From Diprion similis (lineage: Eukaryota > Arthropoda > Insecta > Hymenoptera > Diprionidae), in assembly GCF_021155765.1 (NCBI RefSeq), contig NC_060118.1, positions 10,847,646-10,911,645 on the forward strand: a stretch of 64,000 nucleotides of DNA, in the 5' to 3' direction. Positions 35,701-49,159 of the stretch are shown in pieces. The stretch's first letter is position 1. Every line of letters starts with the position of its first letter. The position numbers were made by a program, and so were the translations under genes. The notes below the pieces were generated by a model. It searched no databases and had not been told where the DNA came from. It was given only the letters and a program-made list of their open reading frames with translations.

Positions 35701-37690
35701 TAAGGCTGAACTTGCGTTATATAGTCGGTGGAAAATCTAGGTACGAATATCGAGGGTTGGGTGTGTGGGTGAGATTCTAGGCGTTCATGCAGCGACGTCG
35801 AGGACAAGGAGAAGCCTGCCAGGATATCTGGCCATGAGAAAAGTGGCGGTGCATGGAGTTGTAGGTATGCACATTGATTCAGGACTCGCTTGTCGCTTAT
35901 AGAGACTGTGACGCAATTGATTGACGGTGGTGAGAAGAATTTTTTATCTATTCGAAAATATTTTATCATGGGAATTGGATTTTGCAAGGACGAAATTTTA
36001 TTTTATTATAGGTATTATTAAGGGGGAAGAAAAAATTTGAATGAATAGATAAAAGTTAAGTGTAAAAGGAAGTTGAGGAGGGAGGGAAGGAGGTAATTTT
36101 AAAATACTGCGTAAGTAATGTAAAGATCAGAGAAACGCATTATGGGAATTGATTCGTAGATTGAATTACACCAATTTATGTACTCCGTTGAATTTAGAGC
36201 AGCAATTTGCTCCGGGATTTAACCATTTTTTATTCACTTCTTTATTATTCTTTGACGTAAAGTTACGGAGGCGTTTCAATAACTCTTCGTAATCGCGGTG
36301 CTGAGTGTCGGTTTGAGCGATAAATTTATGGACGTTCTATTTTGCAATCTCCGAGTATACAAAGTTCTTCAACTTATTCGTTGAAACCGAAACTTTAGAA
36401 TTTTTAGACACGTAAAAATTGGAATAAAAAGAATTCGGTTTCTCTCTCGAGATAAAAGAAAACTTTGAAGAAAGAAAGAAACTCGGTTATTGCTCTTCGA
36501 GATTTTCTTCCATCGCTTCGAATTGATCATTTTCGATCAGCCTAAATCCAGCGATTTTCAAAATTCTCACGTACGATTCTTTTTGCGCAATGGCGATTCT
36601 AGTGCCTACGTGAAAGTAAATTATCGGTGAATATTTAAGGAACGTCGTCGTCGTAGCTCGATCGCTTTGTTTCTCTTTATTTAAACTTTGGTCTTCTGCA
36701 CTTTTTCGGTCGGCGATTGATTCGTTTTCGTCACGCCATTGCAGAATTGCAAAATGCAGTTTAGAGGATAGAATGTAAAAAAAAAAAAAATAATTAAAGA
36801 ATGGGAGACAGAAAAAGATCAGACAACTATCAATAGAACGTATTTCGTTACACAGTCGTTATCGAAACGGCATAATCAGGGTCGTTCCTTCTTTCACACA
36901 CGACGAATCTAAATCACTCCCAGAGCTGAGGGATAAATAACTCGGATCTAATTTCATTCCAGTCTACAGCACGTATGGATTTCCAGATAAAATTAGCGAT
37001 CTTGACTCGAATCAATTCGCCTATAATAGCGACGGCCACTAAGGTAAGAATAATCGATGCAACGATTAATCGAATACGAAAAATTAATGGAACATGACTC
37101 GATTGGATCAGTAAAAAAAAAAAAAAAAAAAACGACACGATTAACCGATAATATCGATTTTTTTAAAACCAAAGTTTCGTAAATTTCATCAAGTAGTCTT
37201 GATGACGAAAATTTTTTTTCACTATTTATAATAGTATCATTCAAAACATTTTTTAATTTCAGTTGAAAGACCAAAAATTGATTGCGAGAAAAAATAATCG
37301 AGTAGGTCAATTAATCGTTGTTTAAAAATAATTGATTAAGCTCGATCTATCGAGAAAACGTATAAAATCGATGATTTTTTATGGAGATAAAAAGTGGTCA
37401 GTAGTTGGAAGTACCTAAATAATATTGTAACGATTTGCAGAGGGTAAAAAGCACGTGGATGACAGACAATCACGATTTCATACAACCGATCTCGAAGTCT
37501 TTGAACCTCTGAAAAGGAGAGGATGTAATAAGAAAAACATAAAAAAAAAAAAAGAATACGAATATAATAAGAAATTAACGAAAGGAAATGAAATGAGATG
37601 AAATGAAAAGTGAAGAAAATAAGAAAGGGAATAGTGCACCCCACCTGAAGGAGGTTTGCTCCGTGAAATACGGGCGCGGCCTTTCCCCTG
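29752..37690. other. AT-rich gene-poor region
   Basis: Nearly 8 kb with no supported gene. It contains many homopolymers and microsatellites: G run at 32154-32172 followed by an AAT repeat, TA-rich tracts near 30510 and 34206-34250, and A runs near 34380, 34550, 34835, 35500 and 37115. Short open frames here are low-complexity or shadows. Confidence 0.6.
32154..32172 (+). repeat. Poly-G tract (19 G)
   Basis: An uninterrupted G run, followed by an AAT repeat at about 32190-32209 and a short GA repeat. Confidence 0.85.
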
Positions 37691-37695
37691 AGGTC

Positions 37696-37733
37696 TATAA
37701 AGTGACGAGGAACTTGTCTGAGGACAACATTCA
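37696..37733 (+). promoter_or_regulatory. TATA box and initiator region of the Ala/Gln-rich protein gene
   Basis: TATAAAG at 37696-37702, with initiator-like ATTCACT at about 37729-37735. The start codon follows at 37764, so the 5' UTR would be only about 30 bp. Confidence 0.6.
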
Positions 37734-37763
37734 CTCCGCGGGTTCCTAACTTACATTCACGCC

Positions 37764-38016
37764 ATGTGGCTACTCGTATTAGCAGGTGAGTGTTTCTCCT
37801 CAAATTAATACTATCAATTGTAATTTTGTGAACATCTTTTTCCCCTCGTATGTAGATTAATTTTTATTTATTCAAATTTTCTAATGAATTCCTTTTTTTT
37901 TATAATACCTCTCTCGGATTATTCAGGGGTGATTTATGTGAGAACGAAACGTGACCGGATTTTGTTAACGAAATTTAGTCCAGTGTGAAAGTGAACTTCT
38001 CATCGTTTCTTTTTCT

Positions 38017-38047
<31 letters not shown>

Positions 38048-41000
38048 TTTTTTTCGCTTTAGTTACATTTTTTCTACCGATATCGATGCTTTTATTTAAC
38101 AAGAGATTACGGGAAGAGAGAGAAGAGAAAAAAAACAGCGACAAAATTTTTTTTTAACATCTAAAAAGTTTTGCATTTTTATTGTGTCCAAGTATTTGCG
38201 AAATTTTCTTTCTCTATCGCGAAATTAAAGAAATACTACAGAAAATAAAAATCAAACTCAACGTTATTCAAATTCTCGTATAAGAATTAGACCTTCTTTG
38301 GACTTGAAAACTTTCGATAAAAATCACTCGCTTTCTTGTTTTATTTAAATTTTCTCACCACCGGATGGCGGAGGTTATTTATAAACTTATTACACCGATG
38401 TTGCAACAATTAACTCGACGATCGCGACTTTCCAGGAGTCTTAATATCACCGGCACCTTGTACGGAATTACGGAAACGTGTAGAAATAAATTATACACTT
38501 TGCACATTATATAAGCGTGTGCATAAATTCGCGAGTATTAGAAACTCAGTAACCGATTCACGATCAGGAGTAGATATAATACGAGAGTTCTGAATTTAGT
38601 TCAAATTTCCGCCATCAGATACAGCGACGAAAATTTTTCGAGAAAATGAAAGAAAACTTTTGGAGAAATGAAATGAAAAAGTTTTTGCAAAAATGAAATC
38701 CCCGTTTCCGAGAAAACTTTTTTTTTTCCTTCATTTCTGGAAAATTGGAACCAAATCCAGAACTTTCTTGGTGAGAGTTCGAATGAGTGGGAAGTGAAAA
38801 TAGCCATTTTTAGAATATATATAATCACAGCACAAGAACCGCTTCGCGATTTGTCTCCGAGCGGTGATTAGATTGTTAAATACATCCGCGTCGCAAATTC
38901 TATTCGTGTGCATTCACTGCAGTGGAGATGGAGATGGTAAAACGACATCAGCTCTATCATTACGGTCTGAATGGAATCGTGCGGACGTGTCGCAAGGAGG
39001 GTGCAATTACAGCTCTCCTTCTCTCTCTTTGCATCATACGTTTTTTTTTTTGGTCTAATCGTCCTTTTCTCTTTCTTCAAAATACTTGAAGACACGTGAA
39101 AGGTAATCAAGTAGAAGCTGTCACGATAATTTTCTACTAGTTTCGGTAGATATCAGATCTAAGATAAAACAAAAAAAGAAGAAAAAATTTCATCCGTGCT
39201 GATTTGAAAATTTTTAATCCTGATAATTTTCTTCTATACGTTACGACGGATCAACTAATGGTAGAGAAAATATTATGTACAGCAGTGATGTCACGATGAG
39301 CATGAATTATGATGTGTATTTAAATAATAGGAAAGAAGGAAAATTTATTGATTCGAATAATACAGGCAGGAGGACTATGCACAAGGCGATACGGTAAGCG
39401 TGTTGCGCAATTTTCGTTGCGTGACTGGAGTGCATGCGACTCGAATTGCCGATGGGCACGATTAACGATTGACCAGTGAAACTGATCGCTGCAACTCGTT
39501 GCGGAAAACTTGAAAGTCAGGAAACTTGTTGGTTTATAAATAAACACGGTTTTATTGCGAATTGTTCTTTGTAGTTGAAACCGGAAACGTAGAAGCCGGA
39601 GTTCAGCATTTGGGAATTGATTGGTTTTATGCGTAGAGTTATTTCCGGAAAATGAATGTTCGATAGATGATGATCGAGGAGATTTATTGGTCGAAAGTCG
39701 ATAGTTTTTATGAATTTTGATACGAGTTAGTGTTGCATCGATTTTTTGCAAAATTATTCTATTTGTAAATTATGGAAATCTTTTTGTGTATGTTAAAATA
39801 TAAAACACTGAAATCATTTTTCAAGAAACAAAAAAGTTTCGAATGGTCCGAAATCCGACGGCCCTAAATTCCGAAATACAAGGTTTAAAGAATTCAAATT
39901 ACTATAGAGCAAAGTTCCAGTGCAGAAAAATTTCGAAAAATAAGTTTCGATAGATTAAAATTCCGAAAATTAGAATGACCAGGATTTCGAACGTAAAAAT
40001 ATCGAAAGTCAAAATCAAGAAAAGATCAAGGTGCTAAAATTTCACCAATCCAAAAATTCACACAACTAAAAATATTGGATCATTTGAAATATCGATGTTT
40101 CAGATTTTCAAATCTTCTCATTATCGCTCCTCCGAAACTATGACTCGTCTCGATTTTCGGACCATTCAAAACTTTGATTTTTACTCCAAGTTTCTTAAGC
40201 AAAAAATTCGGAACTTGGCACTTTCATTAAAAAATGATCATAAAAATGATCGATTTTCAACCAACTGTTTGATTTTCATAATCTAAGGCTCCAATGAACT
40301 AACAAAACCTCCGCGGTGTTTCGATGAGAAAAAGCGGGGTCCGGGTGACCCCGTCATTCCACTTTGAATCTGCAGGAAACTCGGTGGACTAGAAACGCGG
40401 CGATTAATCGCGATTCCGGGGCGCGGTAGAAACGCGGCGGGCGTAGATCTCACCGCAGTCAAAGTGAATTGCGGAGGCGAGTTGAATGCTATAAGCCTAC
40501 TGCGAGGGTGAAGCACTGCGTTGCACATACAGACGATGCGGAAAGTGAAACCTGCAGGCTGTAACTCTCGACTTCGAAACGGACGCACGTATAATATCCG
40601 AGTCTTAAAGACACGGCTCGTGCCTCCTGCCAAGATACGCCTTACATATCGCCGCGATTCTCTCTTTTGCGATACGGTTACACAAACTGCGCGTCTCGTT
40701 GCGTAACCGGAACTGATTTCCGTCCGTCTCAGTTAACCAGAGAGGATTAAGGATGTAGGAAGTCGTATGAAAGTCAAAATCGAACTCACGAATTCGATTT
40801 CATACGGAAATAATCCCGGCTTGAATGTGATTACAAAAATTATTTCGTTTTTGGTAAGTTTCTTGAAAATTACAGACTTTCTACACTGAAATTAGTGAGA
40901 AAGTACTTTTTCCGCTTTCAGAGAGTACATTTTTTGTCATCTGTCATCTCAGTCACGATTCACAAATCTTTATTTCACAGTTTCGTCATTTTTTGTTTAA

Positions 41001-44000
41001 AGTTAAAAGCAAGAAAAGCGACGGGAGAATTTTTTCAACGAAATTAAGATCTAATTATCGGCTTAAAAAAACGTCCCAATGAATCCGCATTCGCGAAGGC
41101 AATTTTGCAAGAGTAATAACGTTCAGGCTAATCAGCGACCTTGTGGTCAGCCAGCTGCTGGCTACAGTGAGAGGTTTCCATAGTAGATAGGAGTCTGGAT
41201 ATCTAGAGGACCCGGAGATTGCAGTGATTATAGAAACGTACCTACACTCTAGCAGGACCAATTACCGAGCATTATTTTACGATCGCAAAATCGTTTGCGA
41301 TCAAATTACGATCTCCGTAACCTTTGAAAAGAAGATCCGATCATGTCTCAATCCCAATAAATATGCAAGTTTATTCCTACCCACATTAGTTGGCGAAACA
41401 TGTAACGTAACAAAATGTAAAACTGTTCTCCAAGCCGCGTGTTCGAAAACAGGAAGATAAAAGAAACCAGCTAACGAAGAAACTGTAATTACATTAATTG
41501 GCAGATGTATGTAACCCATGAGACTGTTATTGTCTCGAGACATTTTCCCATCTCTAACGAACCATGGGTTTTATAGTTTCCTTAACGATATTATATCATC
41601 TGGTAGTCGCCTCTTTTGGAATGGATCACAAAGATCGGGTGTAACGACTTCCGCGATGTCAAAGGAGGCAATCGCTTCGATTCGGAACAAAAATGGACAA
41701 AGGCTGGCCACTGCCAGTTACTCACAATCACTGAAGGCAGAGCCTGGACGGTGTGAAACCCCAACCAGGATGTGAACTCGTTGTTAGAACCTTGCAGGCG
41801 ACTTTACTCCAGATATTTTCCCGTGGTTTGTGCGTGTGAACCAGCCAGCCAGCCAACCATCGACATAGTCTTGGGCGTAAATGACCCACACATTCGCTTG
41901 TTTACCGCTACTAGAGAAAGTGTTCTCAGACCACATAACAGCCGAGCTCGCCTTAGTCTCGTTTTGCATGTAATACCGAACCGCTTTACGTTCTAGTCGT
42001 GCAGTTCGCTGCACAAATTTGCATATTTTTAAGGCCGCGAATCGGAGAGGACTTTGAGTCGTCCACCGATCGCATAGGCGCGGTGCCCAGAAGCTCAGTT
42101 ACCGATCTTCGATCGTCTGGGTGTTCAAATTTTGGCTTTATTCTCATTCAAGAGAAAATCCGAGCCCTCGATATTGAGTAAGAACGCTGAAACACTGCAT
42201 CGGTAAAAAACCAAACCCGTCAACCTCACTCTGGCAGAAAAGTCAGAGAGCTCTGACCTTTATCGAGTCACGATTCAGCCGATCTCATGTCCGTATACAG
42301 GACAAAAATCTTCGATCAAATTATAACCTTTATAGAGTTTCTCACGATCGTGTAATTACGTCGCGTCGTCGTCATGCCTCTTTCGCTCGTTTTAAGAAGA
42401 ACACCGATGATCACCAAGTCATAACTTTGTAACGATAAACTCACCTTTCACCGGATACTGGATCCACGTACTCGCGTGATCCGTTGGTGATCAGCTGATC
42501 CTGACAATGGTGAGAAAAGTATCGAAGGAATGATTACGGCACAGTCAGTAAATTGCCGAAGGCAAGGTCGCTCGGTGATCCGGTTTGGCATTTGAGCCTT
42601 TGAGCCTTGAGCAGGATACGATTACTGAAAAAAGGAGTGGAACGGTTACATTCGACGAGACGACGATACCAATAACCGTAAGCCCAGTTGTTCATACCTC
42701 TGTATCAATGTCCTCAGGTCTGTTGGCGGTTTCCGCTGGGAAGGAAAGCAGCGGTTCGTCATCATCATCCGTCGCTGCGACAGCAGAGAAGAGTTCGTCG
42801 AGTCCGGACGATCTCGTGCTCCTCGAGATCGACTTGAAGGACCCGGCAAAACGGTCCCCGGTAACAGCAACTGCCGTCTACGGTGCCTCTCCAAGTCAAT
42901 ACGTGATTAGACATGGTGACGAAAGTCAAGAGGTTCGTTGGCTGAAAGAGTTCAATGTTTTATTGTAATTGTCAGAGTGAAGGTTCAGTTTTATGGACTG
43001 TGATGCTCGCCCCGAGCAATCCTCGCGACTAGGACTTCCTAACTCAGGTCACTGTTCGCTGATCACCATTACTGTCAGCGAAGCGTGACGCTTTGGTAGC
43101 AAGAAGTTTGGTATTTTTAAGTACAGACTGCATGGATACTTTTTTCTCTCGCGTGTATGGTCACATCGCGTTAGAGACATTCACTTGACAACAGTGCGTC
43201 ATTGAAGTAGATACTGAAGTACTGCGTTTAAGAATGGTTTGTCTTCTCGACCAGTCCAAGATGGTATCCTCTCCTTTTATTGGAGTCCTTGGATGATTTT
43301 TTATTCTTTTGAACTTTTAGTCGCAGACCTTTCGTCCGCAGGATTTATAAATAACAATGACCTTTGCCACTCACCTTTGCCTCGGCCTTTCAGTTGACAC
43401 CGGAGTACCTGGGACTGCTTCAGCAGTACACTCATACCCAGCAGGCCCCACAGCCTCAGGCCCGTAGACCACTCCCAGGCTACGCCAAGCAACAACAGCA
43501 ACTTCAGCAGGCCTACCAGAACTCTCGAGTGCCGGCAGTCGCTCCGCCGAGACCCAGATCCCAGCTTCACCCTCAGGCACTGGCCCAAGCCGAGGCGGCG
43601 GCCCAGATCCAGGCCCAAATCGATGCTCAGTCCCGCGCTGAGGCCCTGCAAGCAGCACGACTCGGTGCCGGCTCTTCGGCTGCTCCGACCTACGTGGACC
43701 CCAAACTCGGATCCTTCGAGCAGGAGCTACTTCAGCTAGTTTCCGCCAATCAGGCCCAGGAGTTCAAACTAGCTCGCGGGCCTGCTGAGGCTGGACCCAG
43801 ATACGTTGAGCAGAGCTACGCCGATCAGCTTCCGGAACAGTACCATGTCGAGACCAGTGCAGGAAGGTATCACCAGCCGTCAGCCCAGACCGCATATCAG
43901 GCCCAAGCCCAGGAAGACGTGAGCCAGATTCAGTACCAGACCCCACGCTACCAACCCAAACAGGCCAAGGCTTTCAGGCCCTCTCCACGGTACCAGGACC

Positions 44001-45322
44001 CCCAAGAGCAGGTGAACCTCAAGGCGCTCCAACAGCAGGCTGAGGCCCAAGCGATAGCTCAGGCCCAGGCTGAGGCTCAGGCCCAGGCACTTGCCTTCCA
44101 GCGAATATCGCATGCTTCACACAACAAGCATCAGCAGGCAGCATTGGAACAGATCCGTTTGAACAACGAGCAGCACAGACAGGCCGTTATTGCCGAAGAG
44201 GCCCGAGTGAGGAGCGAACAACAGCGGCAGACGAACGCTCTTGAGCAGATCCAGAATGGCGCTCACGTCAGCGAAGCCGGCCAGGCCCACCTCACCGCTC
44301 AGGCTGAGGAGCAGGCCCACCCCAGACCCGTAGATCACGAGGCCCAGCTCAAGGCCCAGCTCAAGGCTCAGGCCCATGCCGAAGCCGCGGCGGCCCGACG
44401 GGCCCAAGAAGCTGCCGAGTTCAAGGCCCACGCTGATGCCATTCGCAACCTTCAGGCCCAGCAACAGGCCCACGTCAAGGCCCAGGAGGACGCACACCGC
44501 AACGCACTTGCTCTGGAGCGCAACCAGCTCCGCGCTCAGGCCCACGCTCAGGCCCTGGCTCAGGCCCAGGCTGAGGCCCTCTACAAGCACCAGCAACAGG
44601 TCCGAGCCAAGGCCCACGGCGAAGCTCAGGCTGCCGCGCGCGCCCAGACCGAAGCCCGCAAGACGGACCCAAACGCCCCTGTGGTTCAGTACCTCCTCCC
44701 CACCTCCGTCCCCCTCCCCCCACCCAATAGCTACTTCACCAACGAGCAGATCCAGAAGTACGCGACCTCGGCCTCCTCCTACGTTCCCCGCTCAACGCAG
44801 ACGCCCAAGGCCCAAGACGAGCAGAGCTACGCTCAGCAGCAGGTCAACCAGCCCCGTCAGGCCCACAAGTACAAGGCCCAGCCTCAGTCCTCGATCTACG
44901 TCTCCCAGTCTGGCATCCCCAAGAAGGCCCCTGTCAAATCGCTTACCATCGAGGAGATCATTGAACAGGATCAGCAGAACAGTCCCCAAGTCGTTCGGCT
45001 CCCGAGCTTGAGTGGGCCTCAGTCCCTCACTCAGGAGGATGTTGCAGCCCTCATCAGCGCCGGCTACTCCGTCACTCCAGTTCCCCCCGCGAAACCCGCG
45101 CAGAGAACCGCGTATCCTGACCCTGAAAACTCGTCCGTAGGTTACTACAAAAAACAGCGCAGTCCCGAGTACGGATACGATGAGGCCCAGGTATCGACCG
45201 CACAGAGAAGGCCCGCCAGAAGGCAGAGGCTGCATCAGGTAGCCCAAGAAACTGACTCTAGCGCCAGCGAAAAGGTTCTTTACGTTGTCAGGAGCGATGA
45301 ATCAAGTGACGCCAAGGAGTGA
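37764..45322 (+). CDS. Secreted Ala/Gln/His-rich low-complexity protein, probable cuticle or matrix component
   Basis: Three exons (37764-37785, 42718-42932, 43394-45322) give 721 residues. Exon 1 is 22 bp and, joined in phase 1 across a 4.9-kb intron, gives a good signal peptide, MWLLVLAGLLAVSAG. Exon 2 adds a Ser-rich segment and the stretch PSQYVIRHGDESQE. Exon 3 begins LTPEYLGLLQQYTH and is mostly AQ/AEAQAQ repeats with AHA and KAQ variants, probably extended helix. It ends with a more ordered segment (SLTIEEIIEQDQ, SLTQEDVAALISAGYS), which recalls the C-terminus of insect structural matrix proteins, and a basic RRPARRQR. No enzymatic domain is visible. Codons are strongly GC-ending (GCC, CAG) in otherwise AT-rich surroundings. 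I do not recognise the family. Exon 2's acceptor was chosen for phase, pyrimidine tract and the signal peptide it creates. Confidence 0.75.
38016..38052. repeat. (TTTA)n microsatellite
   Basis: About nine TTTA units in the long first intron. Confidence 0.85.
39825..40090. repeat. Degenerate repeat built on TTCCGAAA / TTTCGAAA words
   Basis: Words such as GTTTCGAA, ATTCCGAAA, ATTTCGAAA and ATATCGAAA recur every roughly 15-30 bp, interspersed with A-rich spacers. The first 50 bp resemble 28855-28900. It may be an old minisatellite or a dispersed repeat family. Confidence 0.4.
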
Positions 45323-46250
45323 ACAAGTCGCCGGAATTTATGTAGAAAATACGATCTCGATGGACGGAATTATCGCACCGCGGTTGCTTGATTTGGGTGC
45401 TTGCTTTTTCTCTTTTTTGAATTTTTCTTAAAAGTTTTTTTTTAATTTTTTTCTATTTTTTTATTTATTTTTTTTTTTTTTTACATCGCGATGGTTGAGT
45501 CTCGGGAGGTTCGGATAAACGTTGCGTCCAAATCTTAGTCGATCGATATAATCATCGATTTGAAATCATAATCTTCAGGAATTTTATTAAATAAGAATTT
45601 TTTTTAACAAAATTTGGATTAGAAAAAATTACAATTCTTGAGAGAAAAAAATTGGAAACTTATCACCCGACTGCGAACCACGCTTTTTGACCTTAGGCGA
45701 CGAGTTGTGACTGAAAACAACATTTGTTTTCCTTAGTTTGAAGTAAAAAGAAAAAAGAGGGAAAAAAAAAATTCATTCGAATCGCCCAAATCTATTATAC
45801 ATACAATCTATTCCCGAAAAAAAGAGGGAAAGTCCTTATTCAATCAGATTAACGCTTTACTCACGGTTGAATGAAATTTTGTTTAACCAAATCTAAATTG
45901 TCTTTTAATTTTATATTCGAATGGATTTTTTTTTTTTTTTTGTTTTTCAACCTAGAGATGAAATTATAATATACTTAGGCAAACCAATTTCATGCACCAA
46001 ACTGCCACATCATTTTCGCGAAAGGGAACTTTTTTCACTCTCTTTTCGCGATTCTTATTTACTCTCTATTTTAATTTTAGATCATGTAAAAATTTTTTTC
46101 TTTTTTTTTTTCGTTTTATCAATCAACCTTTAGTAATAAGTTATATAAACTTTCGCTATTTTTTTTACTATCTGTAAAGCACGCGGAGAAGATAAGGGGG
46201 GGAAGGATTTAAGCTGTGTAGAGACGGTGGCGCTGCTGAAAAGTTGAAAA
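45323..46250 (+). other. Putative long 3' UTR of the Ala/Gln-rich protein gene
   Basis: AT-rich with many T runs. The first clear AATAAA in this orientation is at 46251-46256, with another at 46326-46331. That would make a 3' UTR of about 0.9-1 kb, which is uncertain. Confidence 0.4.
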
Positions 46251-46331
46251 AATAAACTACATATTTATACACATAAACGTACGTGATACACACGTTTGTA
46301 AATATCTTATAGAAAAATGTTTGCCAATAAA

Positions 46332-49158
46332 ATTGTTAAAGATCAGTTTTCAACGTTTTACTTAACCTCCGGGAAGAAATGTTGACCCAAATTTTTCACC
46401 CTTCAGATAAAAATCGTCTTTAGATCCTGATTGAGGTTCCGTTGCCACGCTTTCGATTCAGGATCTGAGAGAGATCCTGAAATCCTTGGCCACGACTTCA
46501 ACTTCCAGCTGAAAGGTAAAATAATAAAAAACAAGGAACTGAGAAAACGGATTGGTGAAAAAAATAATTATTCAAATGTAGCGGACGTCCTTGTTCGATA
46601 TTCGGACATTGAATCCAGCCTGTTATAAATCAGGTTCACTTTAAAAAGGACCTACTTAAGTGCCTGACCGACTGTATATATGGAGATCCGATTAATTATT
46701 ATCGGGGCCAAACAGTTTATAATTGACAGCGTAAATTTGATCGGTATAAAAGACGTTTCCCCATATGGTAAGAATTGAAAGATTAATCGATCTTCTGACA
46801 AAGATGATTGTTGAATAACGAATCGAGCATTTATTATAGAAAGAGTGAGAGAAAATTAAATTGACGTTTCATTAAGAATAGATCACATTTCACATGTGGC
46901 AAAAAAAAAAAAGAAGGATTAGGAATAAAAACGATAAAGAAAAAAATCGTAGCTATCGCTGTTTTGTCAGCCGTTTAATTATGTGAGGTAACTCCGAAAT
47001 TTCGCAATAACTTTCGACACGGAAAGAATGAGGAAAAAAAAAATCAGATCGGTGTTAAAATAGTAAAAAATAAGACCTATAATTCAGTAGTAACAATGCC
47101 AACGATCATGGTAATAAAAATGAATGAAATTTTACAACCGGTTAAGCGAGAGTAAGTTTATTTGTATCTGTAAATAACTTAAATCGTTGACCCAATTTGT
47201 TACAGTTAGAGATCAATTGAAATAACTGCCAATATCGGTGAAACAACGACTTTATTTTACATTTTTGTTGCTGAATTTTAATTAAATCTGCTGAGTTGCG
47301 GTCGAAGTTTTTTCAAATTTAATGGAGGGAAGTTGCAAGATAAGATCGCGAGGCCAGTTTTTATCTGCATCCTCATGTATTTTAATCTCCAATCTTTTTT
47401 TGCTCATAAAATTGATAGGATAATTTGTTTTTTCTGTCAGTGATACACGCCTTCGCAAATCGAATCACTTTCGCTATTTAAATATTGCAATTAACTCGCG
47501 TGAAATCGGTTTCAACGTCAGCGAAAATTATCGCGTTTGCAAATCAGGAGAAAAGTATTTCGTCTTTTGAAAAAAAAAATTTTTGTTCATATACTTTCAA
47601 CAAATCCTGCAACTTGTAAAAAATAAATTTGACATTATTCGCACAATCAATGACAATAAATCATCGCTTCGAAATTTAACTTTTGAAATAGACTTCTCGT
47701 GAACTTGAAAACGAGGTCGATTTGCGACAAGCTTTTAATAACTGCGATAAAATTGGGATTTATTTAAAAAATGAAGGCGTGACCTGAAAGCTATTTTATT
47801 ATTTATATATTCACCGGACAAGAGGCGATTCTTCCTTCATTTCTCGCTTCGATACAGCTTACAGTTCTTGCAGTTCTCCCAGACTTGAAATAAATTCCGG
47901 GTCAAGCCTGCGTTGTGACGTAATTTTTACACGCAGCGAAGGCCAGACTTATAACTTTGTTCTGCGGGCCTTCAGAGTCCGAAAAATCGATCGAGTGAAA
48001 ATAAAAATTTTTTAAATCCTCAAAATTCTGACAAAAAATTCCAGAGATTTTTTTTCATTTCACTTTTTTCCCACAATATTTCAGCAAAAGAAATAAAAAC
48101 TTGTTCCTAAATCCTTTCGAAACTCGAAACATGCTGGACGTGTTTTAATCGCGATAAAAATGAAAAATAAAAAAATAAACAAGCTACCGAGGCCGCGGCT
48201 CTGAAATTAACGCAAATAAACGTCGATTCGAGTCCTTTCTCCACGTAATAATATAATACGATTTTTACTACCGTGAACCAAGTTCCTTTCAACATGAAGT
48301 GAACCGATCGCTATAATCGGTATAAGCAGGAGCCTGAATCATGCAAACTCCGCAAAGCTTTGATTTTTCATTTTGTTTGTGATTTCGTTATTGTTCCCAT
48401 CGCTGAACAAATTTCAGCCCAGCTTTATTTATTTCACTGGATGATTTATCGTCAAGTGACGCGGAACGATCTTGAAACTGTTTCCCACTCAGGCGAAAGG
48501 GACAAAATAAGGTATTTTTTTTTCGTTATTCATTTGCGGTTGAATTTCGCATCGTTCTAAAGTTCCAAGGCACGCAAAATTTACAATTTAGATTACATAT
48601 TTGCAATTCATCCCCTGATCTATCTATATATTTTTTTTTTTTTTATGTGTTTATTGATTTCGCCTTTATTGACAGGCGTGGTTGTTGAACAAATTTTATC
48701 GCGATCGAAGCTGCGGAGGCCAGATCGATTAATTGAAAGAATCGAGATACGTAGCGAGAACCAAAAATTATTATTGGTTTAATCGATTACTTTGCCTGAG
48801 ATCCGCATTAAGTTGTTATTTTTCCCTTTCTCTCTCTCTCTGTCTCGAGTGCAAACGCAAAGCTATTATTACATACAGAACTTTCGACTTATGCGGCTGG
48901 ACGATTGCTAACTAGGCTGAATCACATTACGCATATTTGATATTTTGATCGCCGAATAAATCACCCCGGGTAATAATAAATTAGTGGTAATTAATTAGTC
49001 GAGGCAATGATAAATATTGCAACCGTTTCTTATTTCTTTTTTCAGTCTTTCTATTCTCATACAAACTGCGATCGTGATATAATTATTTTCACAAAATTTG
49101 TACAGCGAGAAAAACTATGAAACTATGAAAAAAAAAAAGATTTCTTTTAAATATGTGT
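46332..49158. other. Intergenic AT-rich region
   Basis: No gene, RNA or element recognised. Only low-complexity tracts. Confidence 0.5.
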
Positions 49159-49159
49159 A

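Larger units (their letters stand above)
37786..42717 (+). other. Intron 1 (4.9 kb) of the Ala/Gln-rich protein gene
   Basis: No nested gene is supported. It contains a TTTA repeat at about 38016-38052, a degenerate repeat at 39825-40090, a less AT-rich stretch near 40280-40700 and a 12-bp palindrome at 42489-42500. Confidence 0.65.

Noticed and set aside
44376-45011. 211-codon Arg/Pro-rich frame and several antisense frames over the Ala/Gln exon
   Set aside because: These are shadows of a GC-rich repetitive coding exon; the protein sequence is a frame-shifted image of AQ repeats.
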